DNA of 64,000 nucleotides from NCBI GenBank assembly GCA_002633025.1, contig NMRB01000107.1, positions 8,960-72,959 on the forward strand, given 5' to 3'. The notes below the pieces were generated by a model. The model worked only from the letters and a program-made list of their open reading frames with translations, was not told where the DNA came from and did no database searches. Shown piece after piece: positions 41,011-52,382 of this stretch. Each line of letters starts with the position of its first letter. The first letter of the stretch is position 1. Position numbers and translations under genes: made by a program. The DNA is from Notospermus geniculatus (Eukaryota; Nemertea; Pilidiophora; Heteronemertea; Lineidae).

Positions 41011-41855
41011 CACTGTTGATATCAGACTACATCCCAAACTTTTACTTTTGTATGAGGAATGTAGTGGATGAATTTATTACACTACCCTTTCTATAGAGGT
41101 GGGGGCTTTGCTTTCAACAAAGTGGCTAAAAAGAAGTCTCGATATATCATCATCCCCGAGTCGTCTACAAACTCCACATTTAATCACATCATAGTCATTG
41201 TATCAGTTTATTTAATAACCAGACACAATTATCTCACAGTACAACAAACCTAGTGTAGAGTGTTCATTCACCAAAACCAACATATCAAAAACACATTAGC
41301 ATGGTTATTTTATTACGGAGAAAGTCAATTCTATTTCCTCTACCCTGGGGAACTTGGATACATACTATTATCTGTGAGGTACTCTATAATGGACAAGATA
41401 CGCTCGTCTCCAGGGTCTCTTTGTAAACAGGGAGGCAGCAAGCCAAGCAAAGATAGAACGAGCAACTCGCATGAAACTTGATTACCAAGATCAGGGAAGA
41501 TATGAGGGGAGACAGAATATTTTTTCTTCAAATAAGGATTACTCAGACGCAGCATTTTCTAAGGCGTGGAACCATTCTTTTTTTTCATTGGGGATTATGT
41601 AAGTGCACAAGGGGGTACTGGAACTTGAGGAGCGCTTGTGATGTAAAGCCCCTCTGAGACAATACGCCTATTGTAACTGCATGAGGGTGCACTGGAACTA
41701 TTAGAAGAGCTTTGGAGCTAGCCCCTTTTGAGACTGGAACTTGTGGAGGGCTGGGGAGGTAAAGCCCCTTTGAGACAACAGCCCTACTCTAACTGCCGGA
41801 GGGTGTGTTGGAACTATTGAGGAGAGCTGGGCAGCTAAAAGCTCTTCTTCCATGA
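41011..41855. other. No recognisable gene
   Basis: 41640-41830 shows an imperfect repeat of 'taaagcccctttgagacaa...ggtg..(c/t)tggaact', a short degenerate tandem array of about 70-bp units. Confidence 0.4.
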
Positions 41856-42122
41856 GGAGTCCTGATAGTCTGATGGTTGTCAAGTTCGCTTAGCAAGCGG
41901 TATGTCCTGGGTTTGAATCCAGCCCGGGCCAGTGGGATAAATCATCCCTGGCTCTTCAATCTGTGGACAGTAAGCCATGGTGTCTTATACCTTGTGTCTT
42001 TGTAAGGGCAAGTAAAAGACCCCATCCAAGTGAGGAACATGAGTAGCTTGAGATGGCCTCTTCCTTACTTACTTACCAGGAACAATAATGCTTCGACTGT
42101 GATGAGAAAATAGAATACAATA
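41856..42122 (+). mobile_element. SINE family A, near full length
   Basis: Head ggagtcctgatagtctgatg, B-box gggtttgaatcc, body (aagaccccatccaagtgagg), tail aaatagaatacaatatg. Confidence 0.9.
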
Positions 42123-43140
42123 TGATAAAACAAGCTTCTCACATTTGTGTGTGGCTTTTTAGTGCTCGCTTTTGCCTGCTACCACCAGCAGGTGCTGGAC
42201 AGGACACCAATGTTGCCTGCAAAACCATGATTCGTCACCAACAAGTCGCACAATTAGTCCCTGGTGTATTGTGAGTACCAGTCGCCCATCAAATTGATGA
42301 CCAAGCTAAACGTGCTTAACTTCCAGTTCTGAGCCAAACACACCAGCCACTAGGCGATAAAGGAAGTCTTCCATTACCCTTCAGCTGGACTCCCAGAGAT
42401 TCCAAATCCGTCCACTCTGAGAACAATGGGGCACCTCCACAAATATCCATGTGACAGTGCAGCAAGCATTCGACCTTGATTTCGCCCTGTCGCAGCCAGC
42501 TAGTGTAAAGCCCCATTTTCGCAGATTCCGCCGTGATTTGTGGCAAGCGGTATCCCAATCCACAGTAGTGGAAACGGACCTTATAGGACACTGTGACATG
42601 ATGTCATTGCTTTGTTTTGTCACCAACATGTTAACATGTGATGGTCTTATGCCTCTGCTGCCGTCTGCCGGTGGTAGGTGCATCATTATCGACCACATTT
42701 TGCATGCCCAAGTACTATTTCCCGCAGACTACCACAAAGGATATGGGACCTCTTCATCATCTTCAACGAAGCACTTCATCGGCCACAATATGCAGGTGTA
42801 CCTTCCTTGATGCGATACCACCAATTTGATTCCAGTGGCAATTTTCTTGGCATCCGGCATTTGCCCCTCAAAGATGAATCATTGGCTTCTGTGTGAATTA
42901 CAGATCCTGCCTCGTCTTGTTGTCAAGACAACAGACACAATATACAAGATTAAGATGTGGACGTGCACTAAGGCTACCGATCTTGTGCGGCAGCTTCGTC
43001 AAAGTTGGGAGCAGTCTTCTCAATTAATTAAAGAGATGCGTTGCTTAACTGGATGTTTTGGCAAATACCGTGGAAACCATTCTGTGTAATCCTCATAATT
43101 TAATGGGAGGCAACGAGCTGTTTGTTCATGCCCATCTCAC
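42123..43140. other. No recognisable gene
   Basis: Overlapping ORFs on both strands (42316-42896) lack domain features and look like chance open frames. Confidence 0.3.
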
Positions 43141-43341
43141 TGGGGATATAGCCTAATGGTGCAGTGGTCGTCGGCCTCATGACCGAGAGGCTGCATGTCG
43201 AATGCGTTGGTCACCCATCCAAGTACTAACTGTGCTCGACGTTGCTTTACTTCAACCTCGGAGGTCAATGGTGCCAACCAGGAGGCCATAAAGGAAATCC
43301 TCCACGGCCGGCAGGTTAGGCCATCCCATATTGTAGCTGTA
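43141..43341 (+). mobile_element. SINE family C: tRNA-like head fused to antisense 5S rRNA
   Basis: The head (43141-43205) has A-box TAGCCTAATGG, a Met-like loop CTCATGA and a decayed B-box. 43205-43268 reads like the reverse complement of 5S rRNA: cacccatccaagtactaact then gttgctttacttc (reference antisense 5S words: tcccatccaagtactaacc, ctgcttagcttc). The tail ggccataaaggaaatcctcc is shared with 20827-20880 (inverted) and 32970-33020. Confidence 0.75.
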
Positions 43342-45090
43342 AAGGGTTTAATGCACTACATATTCCATGTCGTTCACACTCTACCCACATCATACATTTT
43401 GCTGACACTGCTAAGCTTGACTCTCACCTTTAGTTGTCTAAAAGGCTCTCTCCATCCGTATCATGCGCACACGTAAGATTTTTTACGAAGGGCATTAAAT
43501 GATTGCGCTACAAGGCCTGCTCCAGGGGGTCTGGGGAGTTCTTCCCCACAAAATGTTTAAACAAAATGCTCCAAGGTGTGATTTCTGGCCAATTTGACCA
43601 GATGGAGAATCTGTTAAGAAAGACACCGAGGTCATATTCCAGAATTCTGAACATAACATGGCAATGATTTGAACTCTTCAGCTGAAGGTATAGCTGCAAC
43701 TGACCAATAGGAAGCAGAAACCAGACCATCCGACCAATCCCGACAAAGATAACAAAGCAGCCTCAGAGAGCATCGTACACAGGACATCTTGACTCTCCAC
43801 ACAGCCATAATTTAATTGTAACCAAGTAACCACACAATATCCCACATTCTTGTGTATTGATTACCTTGGTAACGCACTACAAGTCGCAATCCCCAACACT
43901 AATAGCGACAAGGCGCTAGAGAGGAATTCTCATTTATAGGCAAATGTGGTAAACTCAAACAAAAAGGCAATTTCGTCCTGGCTGGCTAGATATGTAGCCT
44001 ATTAAGCTAAGAAGGTAGACTCATGCATTTTATATTATATCAGAGGGGCTTCCATTACTGAGGTTCGCCCCGGCCTTGATTTGACAGCGCCTTATGCAGT
44101 GCCATGTACATACACCACTAGCATGTTGTTGTCGTTGTAAACAGCTTCAAGTGGTGGAGTGTTGACATGAGGTTAGACTCTTAGGTTGTCAACAAGACAT
44201 TGAGGACCAAAGAATCCACATTCACCAGAACTATCAACACCAACAGCAGCACCTGGGCGTAGGAAAGACTTTACTGCCGTTGGATGCCACAACTTGTTAG
44301 TGGTCCTAGAACGACAAAATCTCATATAGCAGAAGTATACGCCACAACGTCATCCATAGTGACACAAGGCTGTGGCCTACATCTGTGACGTCAAATTTTG
44401 TGATGTTCTAGGACCACTAATGGGTGGCTTCGAACAGCAGTAGCCTACTCTCCCATTGGCAGAATACAAGTGGAGGAGGGGGAGTTGGCAACTTCGGTGG
44501 ACTAGTGACCTCTTGCCTGATTGATGGCCATTGTGGTGACCACTGGGTCCTGGTGATCTTGAACATAACAGGATCAATTCACATGATCTAACATGATGGC
44601 CGCCAGCTCCTTTTGGTGTCGACTGCTAAGTCTCCAACATGTAGGCAAAACATGCTACCATGTATCACAGGTTAGGCCAGTGCTACGACTGGCCCACGAG
44701 CCTCTCCGAATATGAAAACGATTAAAAACCGCTGTTCTATTGTCAGCCAAATGTCAAATTCTTTAATAATTTCTTCTGATTAGTGAGCACAATGACACAA
44801 ACGGCACAATTATCCTGCCTAACACTCAAATAACAAAAACATCAATAGACGATCGAGATTGATCGAGATCACCCTCAAGCAAGACATGAAAATGCTAATG
44901 TTGTATTATTAATAAATAACAAGTTAGCATTGATTTTGGAGGCAAAACAATCGCAAATTGTCTTGAAGCTCTTTTCGAATTCAGAAAGAAGAACGCAAGA
45001 TCTTTCTAGAAATACAGATATTGAAATGAAGAGGAAACAGTCGGAGACAAAAACTTGGATGGTTGGTGGCAGCCATCTTGGATATTTGCC
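43342..45090. other. No recognisable gene
   Basis: Short ORFs only. 'tggtcctagaacgaca' (44293) and 'tgttctaggaccacta' (44403) form an inverted pair near 44260-44430, suggesting another old foldback element. Confidence 0.35.
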
Positions 45091-45126
45091 AACAAATTTC
45101 ATCTCCATTCGGTACGGCCACCCTAG

Positions 45127-45407
45127 TGAGCCACTAGGCAGCCTTGTGGTTATCACGTCCACTCAGTAAGCAGCAGGTCCTAGATTCGAAAACAGCCTGG
45201 GCCATTTGGGATAAATCTTCCCTGGTCCCTAAGTCCACTGCATGGGCGGGACAGTAAGCCGTAGTGCCTTGCACCTCCTGCTTTTGCAAGGGCAAGTAAA
45301 AGACCATCCAAGTGATAGGAACAGGAGTAGCTTCAGATGGCCTCCTCCGTACGTACCAGGGCCAGTGATGCTTTGGCATTGCCCCTGATAGAAAAATCCA
45401 ATACAAA
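45127..45407 (+). mobile_element. SINE family A with long flanking direct repeats
   Basis: Head gagccactaggcagccttgtgg, decayed B-box (agattcgaaaac), body and aatacaaattt tail. A diverged segment of about 38 bp (aaatttcatctccattcgg..., accctagtgagc) lies at 45091-45130 and again at 45404-45441. Confidence 0.85.
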
Positions 45408-45441
45408 TTTCATCCTCATTTGGTACAGCCACCCTAGTGAG

Positions 45442-45869
45442 CTCATTTGATTGTCGAGGTTTTCAGAAGTTTCATTCAAAGGGCTGCGAAGAGCCAAGAA
45501 CATTGTTCCCTTGAACCCACACCGCTACATTCGGAAAAACAAACTACGGTCTTCCGGTTTCAAGCGGTTTTCCCCACTGGGCTATGCGGCTCGCTATGTG
45601 GTCACATTCCTTATGCAGCAAATCAGACGGCATGTCCATCACATTCAATTCCCCTGAAAGAAATCCCTGACAGGTAATGCGGTCACCGCTTAGGTTACGG
45701 GAAAATTGATTTCCGACCTTATGGCTGGTTTTGTCGTATTGGCTATCACTTGACACAGCGTTGAACGTGTGGGTCGATTCATGATGCTGCAAATCTGATA
45801 TGATCCATTCATAAGACACGTAGCATGATGTTGTTGTCACACTCAAAAAAAGTTAAATTTTGGGTTTAT
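45442..45869 (-). other. Open region of unknown nature (100-aa ORF on minus strand)
   Basis: The minus-strand ORF 45544-45846 reads with balanced composition (for example NVMDMPSDLLHKECDHIASR), but I recognise no domain, and a plus-strand ORF overlaps it. It could be a host exon or a chance frame. Confidence 0.2.
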
Positions 45870-46122
45870 AGTCGGAGATTTCATCTGACTTTACATTTTA
45901 ACCCCAGTCTATCCTGAAACCTTTCAGTAGAACTCAGATGAACTGCTAATTCAGCGCTACAATCGAGCATTTCCGACCGGTACCCATTTATACACCTGGG
46001 TGGAGGGAGGCCAGTAAGGCAAAGAGACTTGCCGAAAATCTCGCGTCACCGTGCAGTAGGATTCGAACCCGGGATCCTCTGACCGCTAGTCGGAGACTCG
46101 AACCACTACACCAGTGTGGCTC
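45870..46122 (-). mobile_element. SINE family B, near full length
   Basis: In minus sense: head gagccacactggtgtagtgg, B-box gggttcgaatcc, tctctttgcct, cacccaggtgtataaatgg, tactgaaaggtttcaggat, ending in gatgaaatctccg. Confidence 0.9.
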
Positions 46123-46750
46123 GTTTAAGTTCAGCCCCATTCACCTTTTGTTTCTGCTCTGTCCCTCTCTGACCTTGCATTTTCGTCAACGACGTAGGCT
46201 CACATCACGGCAGCCTGGCAGTCCAAACAGAGACCTCCCTCAGTTCCATATTCTGAAAGGATCTGCTGTTGGGATGAGTGACCGCTCAAGATAGTGAGGA
46301 CATATCGATCACAGTCATCGTATAGCTGTCAATGGCGCAGTATCCCAGCACCCTCTCGATAACACCTCATATCATGTACCTTCGCTGCTAGACCATCACA
46401 CTCAATTCACACCGCCAGGTGACTATTGACAGCTTGCTATTCAATAAGTCAAATACATGACATACGGCTTAGTGATTTGGTCGGAAGGTTGGATTCTGGG
46501 TAGAAGGGATGGATAGGCATAAGACGATTATGACATCTTGTTTCAGGGAGAGTTGATGGTCCACAAGGAGGTCCTTCAAGGCATAGGCAAGCAATCATCC
46601 TAAGGAAGGATCGCCCGGCCGATCCAAATCGACCTTCACGATGACTACAAGGTTAGTCTTTAAGGAGGTCGTATCATATTTCAAGGAAGGCTCAAGGTTC
46701 CTCCCTTTCCCATTGACTTCCTATCGCACGGAGTTTCATTCAAAGCATAA
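46123..46750. other. Part of a degenerate 46.5-47.6 kb satellite-like region
   Basis: From about 46540 onward, words such as 'ccttcaaggcata', 'gatcatgttt', 'cacgatgac(t/c)acaaggtt' recur at intervals of about 100-170 bp through 47600, interrupted by a MITE and a SINE. An old tandem repeat is likely. Confidence 0.4.
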
Positions 46751-46881
46751 AGGCCCATTTCCACATGAGCGTTTCACGCTGCGTGATGCGTCAAATCTTT
46801 CGTTATTTTCCGCCACTGTGCTTCCAAACAATGGGCGAAGTGTCAAAACGCGGCGTAAAACGCTCATGTGGAAACGGGCCT
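46751..46881. mobile_element. 131-bp MITE with TAA target duplication
   Basis: Left aggcccatttccacatgagc and right gctcatgtggaaacgggcct are inverted; TAA flanks both ends. The interior has gcgtgatgcgtc / aacgcggcg words. Confidence 0.85.
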
Positions 46882-47045
46882 TAAGGTACGTGATCGTGTT
46901 TCACGGAGGATCAAATGCCTGCCTGATCCTAGTCGACTCTCCACCACCACAAGGTTGACGTTCAACTTCAAGGCATATAGTCATCGGCCATGTTTCGGAG
47001 AAGGTTGAAAGGGTCCTTCCAGTCCCAAATGAACTTTCGACCCCA

Positions 47046-47258
47046 TGACAAGGCCCTGGCTCTTCACGTCAGTCGCATGGGACAGTAAGCCATGGTGCCT
47101 TATGTAGGCCTACCTTCTGCCTTTGCGCCTTTGCAAGCGCAAGTAAAAGACCCCATCCAAGTGAGGAACATGAGTAGCTTGAGATGACCTCCTCCGAACT
47201 TAGCAGGGCAAATAATGCTATGGCTTCAGCCCTGACGGAAAAATCTAATACAAATACA
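47046..47258 (+). mobile_element. SINE family A, 5' truncated
   Basis: Starts within the body (ccctggctcttcacgtcagtc) and runs to an aatacaaatacaaa tail. Confidence 0.9.
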
Positions 47259-48417
47259 AAAGACACACTTAGAGGGATGATTCAAGGTAAATGGCAAGCG
47301 ATCATGTTTCATCGATGATTCTCATGTTGATGTTGAAGGTCATTGATCATGTTTCCGAGAAGGCCCTCCCGGCTGACTTTCTACTATGATGACAAGGGGT
47401 TGAGGGCACAGTGAAATCAATCACGTTTTAGGGCTCTCTCCATCGCACTTGAATTTCTACCACAAGAAGTGTCCTTCAAGGCATAAGGAAAGGGATCATT
47501 TTTTCAGGAATGGGTAGAACCCCCAACTGATCCAAGATGACTTCCACGATGACCACAAGGTTGGCATTCCAGAAGGTCGGCGATCATTCTACCACGCGAA
47601 TTTTCCCAGCTGTAAGGGTGCCAGTACAGCTCATTTGATCTCCCAAAGCAATCAAAACATTGCTCGGAGCAACATGGAGACAAAAAGTGGTAACTTCCTG
47701 CAGTCGTTCATCTTGACTTAACATACAGCTTAGTTGAAATTAGGCGGCGCAGATGCAGGGGAGATGGCAGTGTTGGCTGTGTAGCCCCCAACCAGAGCGG
47801 TCAAGCTTGGTTGTGCCCATGGGATTATGGTTGGGAGCATTATATTGTTGTAGTTGAGCAATTATGTGTGGAAGTATTTTGGTGGGAGAGGTTTCGTTCT
47901 GGACCTTGAACGAGGAGGTTGCATATATGGTTGTGTTACTGCTGAAAAAGAAGTTGGGAATAAATCGATGATCATGATATATGGCCTCTGTACTGACCAG
48001 CAGCTTGTCGTTACAGCTGCTAAGGGGTTACAACCATCTTGCATTAACAACCCACAACCAATCTTTTAAAGCAATCACACTGGAGCTTAGAGAGAGCTTA
48101 CCTTGAAATTGAAATAGGATTACAGTTGTTGATAGCGGTTTCCCCAACTGAGTGACTTTACGTTTCACTCCATGCACCTGACAATCTGGTTTGACATGTT
48201 CATCGGGGAAAAATGTTTGTGTCGATAGAGGAGGCTGAAGAGCAGTCAAGAGTCTCGAGAACTGTATCTCGCCCACATCCTACCTGGGGCCCATCACTTG
48301 GGCGGAGGGGATCTTGAGGGCACAAGCCCAAGTAACCCCAGAGCTGAAGCTGAAGGTGTTTTACTAGCCCACTAACGCACAATGTGTAAATGTCGTCTAA
48401 AGTGTACCCAGGTTACA
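47259..48417. other. Degenerate repeat remnant and unique sequence, no gene
   Basis: Continues the 46.5-47.6 kb recurring words (gatcatgtttc, gaaggtc). 47600-48417 is unassigned; 'ttttaaagcaatcacactggag' at 48064 has no clear partner. Confidence 0.3.
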
Positions 48418-48535
48418 GGGTTAGGATGGTTAGTGGTTAGGGTTAGGGTCAGGACTAGGTTTAGGATTAGGGTAGGGATCAGTGACAAGGGTTGGAGTTA
48501 GGGTTAGGGGCTCAGGCTAGGAATTAGCGTGTAGG
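48418..48535 (+). repeat. Degenerate telomere-like TTAGGG tract
   Basis: Contains many GGTTAGGGTTAGGG-type words broken by variants (ggtcagg, ggattagggtaggg) over about 115 bp. This matches the metazoan telomere repeat in degenerate, interstitial form. Confidence 0.8.
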
Positions 48536-48778
48536 ATCAGGACTGGACGACATTCACCCATTCAGCCCCACTAACCCATCCTGATATTTGGGGGTTCTCA
48601 ACCCTCTTTGCCTAAATGATTGCACAAACATGAGGTGGCGTAGGAGCGCTAACATTCAAGACCGATAGCACTTATGCATTTCATGCTTGGCAGTAAATTC
48701 TCCCCCCCCCCACGACCACCTGCTGCCATGCAGTGGGCGCATCCGAAAATTGCAACAAAATCAGGACAAGTGTGTTTG
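48536..48778. other. Spacer with C run
   Basis: Nothing recognised except a run of nine C at 48703-48711. Confidence 0.3.
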
Positions 48779-48838
48779 GCGGCCGCCGACCTGCCGCTTG
48801 TCAAGCAGACCTGATAACCATTACACCATCAGGACTCT
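48779..48838 (-). mobile_element. SINE family A head fragment
   Basis: In minus sense: gtagagtcctgatggtgtaatggttatc then gcttgacaagcggcaggtc. Head only, body absent. Confidence 0.65.
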
Positions 48839-49655
48839 ACCTAAGCGTGGATCACAAAACGCAAGTTCACCTTCCCTCTAATTGATATGCATGAAAAACT
48901 GATATTCCACATTTATTTTGAACCATCAAGGGTAGGGCACAAATAATATTGGTTTTTTATCAAACTGTACCTAATTTGAAAATATTCAAGCCCGAGGCAG
49001 AAAACAGAGACGACTAGACTTAAAAGAAACATAAAGGGCACGGGATCTAAAATAGTCACAAAATGTTGTGTGTGTGTTTCCTTCCTATTAGGCTGCCCCC
49101 CGTGTTGATACAAGGTGCAAGTATATTAAATTTTAATAGTGTTTTGAAAGTAAAAGACTCCAGATCTGAATTTGTGTTGTTGTTCATATTTACAAGTGCG
49201 TTATTTTTAATCACGATCCATTAGATCGGCTCCCGAGGGCCTCACGAACAAACTTCAGCCCTGAGGGTGCAGACCACTCATATTTAAGATTAAATAAACT
49301 TGTGATACATAAACTAAAATTACCAATTGAACAAGTCCGAAAAAAGCCTTTGAAGCCAATTTTAACCACCTTCAAAGGGTCTTCCAATGCTGCAAACCAT
49401 GGCTATGGTTACAAATGGCAACAGTGTCAGAAAAAGCCACCCACAGATCATTTTTTTAAATTATGAAATTTCAAAGACAACTGAATGCAGATGAATCAGC
49501 TCTTCCAAGATTTTTCCATATTTGTTAAGTCCTAATGTTTTAAAGAAGTCAAGTACAGTTTTAACATGCTCGTTAAGGAACTGGTTTTCCGGGTTGGTTT
49601 TGATGAATTCCTCTTTGCTTTGTATAAATGGCAATGTACTGTTACAGAACCTGTA
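48839..49655. other. No recognisable gene
   Basis: AT-rich, short ORFs without domains. Confidence 0.3.
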
Positions 49656-51130
49656 GCCATGACTACCCTCACCCAATGCCAGTGTACACTGACATGCCAG
49701 TGTACACCAAAGTGACCCTGGATTGACACTGAATTGACACTGGCAGAAATGAGAACACTGGACCTGCACCAAAAGAACACCGGCCTCCCAATGTTTATGA
49801 CACTAAAACGACACTGGGAAGTATGGAAGACACCAAACCAGCACTGGGAAAACTTGCATTACTTCACGGCAACACTGGAATTGTACTGGGACTTTGTATG
49901 TGTACAAATCAGTACCATGAAGGCGCACCAAATTGACACTGTTATAACTTGGTATATTTCTCTTCATAATTTCCACACTGGCGTAACACTGGAAAGATTT
50001 AGTAATTTTATATCTCCACTCTGACACTGGGATAGCACTGGCAGAATTTTCCCAGGCCCAGGTGGAATCGGTCAGTGGTGCGCAGCCTTAACAACAACCA
50101 CAATCAAAAATAGCACCTGCACTGAAGGAGTGCCAAATGTTTCTGTCAAATTTTATCATAAGTACAGGTTTGTTCTGCATCAAAGATCGATTTCCACCAT
50201 TTTCCTATAGGCCCTTCTACTAAGATTCATTCTAAACAATCCATTAGGACTTTGGTTCGTTTTGAGAAGTTCTGCAGAATAATTGAGTTTGTTTCCCAAC
50301 TAGGCCTAGTCTACTTCAGGCCCACATGATACTGGTATACAGAGTCCACTACTACTGTAGTGCACTGCAGAATTTATACGGAGCCTACATTTAGGCCAAT
50401 ATGTAGCCTGATTCTAAACGTTGCGTAATTCTGGTCCTTTTCAATCTCAATTTAGTGCGACCATTATAGCCTAAACTTAGAAATTTCACTTTTCATATTT
50501 TGATTTTTTTCAATTGGGAGAACACTGGGCTGCCAGGGTCACTTTGGTGTCATTCCAGTGTACATGTAGTTCCAAATATTTAAATTAGCACACCAGAAAG
50601 ACACCAAGTACCAAAATGACACTTGCATTCTGGTGTAATTTCAGTGTCCACCTGCCATGAGAACAGCAGTGGCTCCCAGTGTCATTTTGGTACAACCCCA
50701 GTGCTACCCATACCAGCATACCACACTGGAGACACTGGGATGCCAGTGTCACTTTGCTGTCTTTCCTTTTCTGATTGAAATATGTTGATCTGTCACTGGA
50801 TTGGAATGACAGCACCACTGTCCACACTCGATCCCAGTGCATTTGGTGCAACCCCAGTGCTCCCAATATCAGCAGTGCTAAAACAACAATGGAGACACTG
50901 GCATGCAAGTGTCTCTTTGGTGTGTTCCAGTGTGCTAATTTAAATATTTGGAACTACACTGGAATGATACCAAATCAGTACCAAAATGACACCAAGTCAG
51001 TACCAAAATGACACTGGCATGGGCTTTATGATTTATGGAATTGCACTGGAATGACACCAAACTCGCACTGGCACATAACACCAAAACCGTACCAAAACAA
51101 CACTGGAAAGACACTGGCGTAGGGTGAGGG
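49656..51130. repeat. CACTGG-rich inverted repeat array
   Basis: About 1.5 kb in which ACACTGG or its complement CCAGTGT recurs every 15-40 bp, usually beside (a)tgacac(c)aaa. The left part (49740-50045) is mostly in CACTGG sense, and from 50530 both senses alternate. An explicit inverted pair, tagttccaaatatttaaatt (50568) and aatttaaatatttggaacta (50936), brackets about 390 bp. No ORF is credible. It looks like a decayed foldback or satellite-type element. Confidence 0.7.
50045..50530. other. Unique insert inside the CACTGG region
   Basis: This stretch lacks CACTGG words and shows ordinary AT-rich sequence with TAGGCC-type words. It may be the original spacer or a later insertion. Confidence 0.35.
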
Positions 51131-51280
51131 TACCTTCATAAGTGTCCCATTCATGACTTCTTCCTGTCGTGAATATGGCATATGGTGTGACGAGGCTGGG
51201 TCCCAGATGATCATCCATCAGTCCACACACTCAGCCTCAACATGACTCAAGGCCAAGAGCCTTGGCACCTTCTATAAGTC

Positions 51281-51735
51281 CTTGTATTTGATTTTTCCAT
51301 CAGGGCCAATGCCAAAGCATTATTTGTCACTGTAAGTACGGAAGAGGCCAAGGTACAAGGCACCATGGTATACTGTCCCATGTGATGGACGTGCAGAGGC
51401 CATCCCAAGCTACTATGTTCCTCACTTGGATGGGGTCTTTTACTTGCCTTACTTGCCCCTAATACGAAGTACTCCTCACTTGGATGGGGTCTTTTACTTG
51501 CCCATAGTACGAAGTACTCCTCACTTGGATGGGGTCTTTTACTTGCCCATAGTACGAAGTACACCTCACTTGGATGGGGTCTTTTACTTTCCCCTAGCAT
51601 GAGGCACAAAACACCATGGCTTGCTGTCCCATGTATGGGACGTGATGGGACGTGAAGAGCCTGGGATGATTAATCCAACATGGCATGCATGGCCCAGGAT
51701 TCAAACCCTGGACCTGCTGCTTGATCAGTGGTAAT
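51281..51735 (-). mobile_element. SINE family A with internal four-fold tandem expansion
   Basis: In minus sense: decayed head near 51735, body, tail at 51281. Inside, the segment ctcacttggatggggtcttt (plus strand) with cttgcccatagtacgaagta is repeated four times at about 51420-51600, with periods of about 44-54 bp. Confidence 0.9.
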
Positions 51736-52382
51736 CGCCAAGTAAACCCAGCGCAGAGAAAATAGAAGCTGTACTATCAAAAAGGTTAACGTATATCAAA
51801 CGTTTTACAGCAATCACAGCTCCATTGTATTGTTTCAGCAAGGTGATGCCAACGGCACAGTGACATTATCCCTTGACACCAAACATACACAAAATGCAGG
51901 GTGATAACTTCCTTAGGGAGGAAACGTAAGTTGGCTATTGTGTCTCCATTTCCAGTTGCTTAGGCCACACTTTTTTATTTCTTTGGTTTACGGATTTTTT
52001 CAGAAGGAACTGAATTTCGGAGGAGGGAAAAAAATAAAAATAAAATGGCCCAATGGGACCCGAGATGTTGCTTTACCTGGAAGCAAAAAAAGATCGTGTA
52101 CTCTTGCATGTCATGGCAGTGTAAAGCAGAGTGCACGTGCATTCAAAATCTATTTTTTTGTGATTTCCATTGAAAAAAGAATCAAATCGATGATACAGGT
52201 GATACAGTTTTATTCTTTTATTTTCTCCGATGATGTCTTTGACATTGTGAGTGAAGTCGGAGGAGAAAAAAAAAAAATTGGTCCAAAAATCTCATTTTAT
52301 TTTTTTTTCCATTTTGGCAAAAATCAACGTCGGAGGATCCGTAAACCAAAAAATAAAAAATACCGTGCTATTCGCACTTAAG
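51736..52382. other. No recognisable gene
   Basis: A 147-residue plus-strand ORF (51938-52381) is lysine/phenylalanine-rich, driven by A/T runs. 'ctttggtttacggatttttt' (51980) pairs inversely with 'ggatccgtaaaccaaaaaat' (52336), so this is an AT-rich TIR element of about 400 bp (51960-52375), not a gene. Confidence 0.5.

Noticed and set aside
42316-42896. Overlapping ORFs of 60-120 aa on both strands
   Set aside because: No domain, no splice pattern and mutual overlap; treated as chance open frames.
43205-43268. Functional 5S rRNA gene (minus strand)
   Set aside because: Only about half of the 5S sequence is present, with many changes, embedded in a SINE.
51938-52381. 147-aa Lys/Phe-rich ORF
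   Set aside because: Composition follows A/T runs, and the region is an inverted-repeat element (matching ends near 51980 and 52340).
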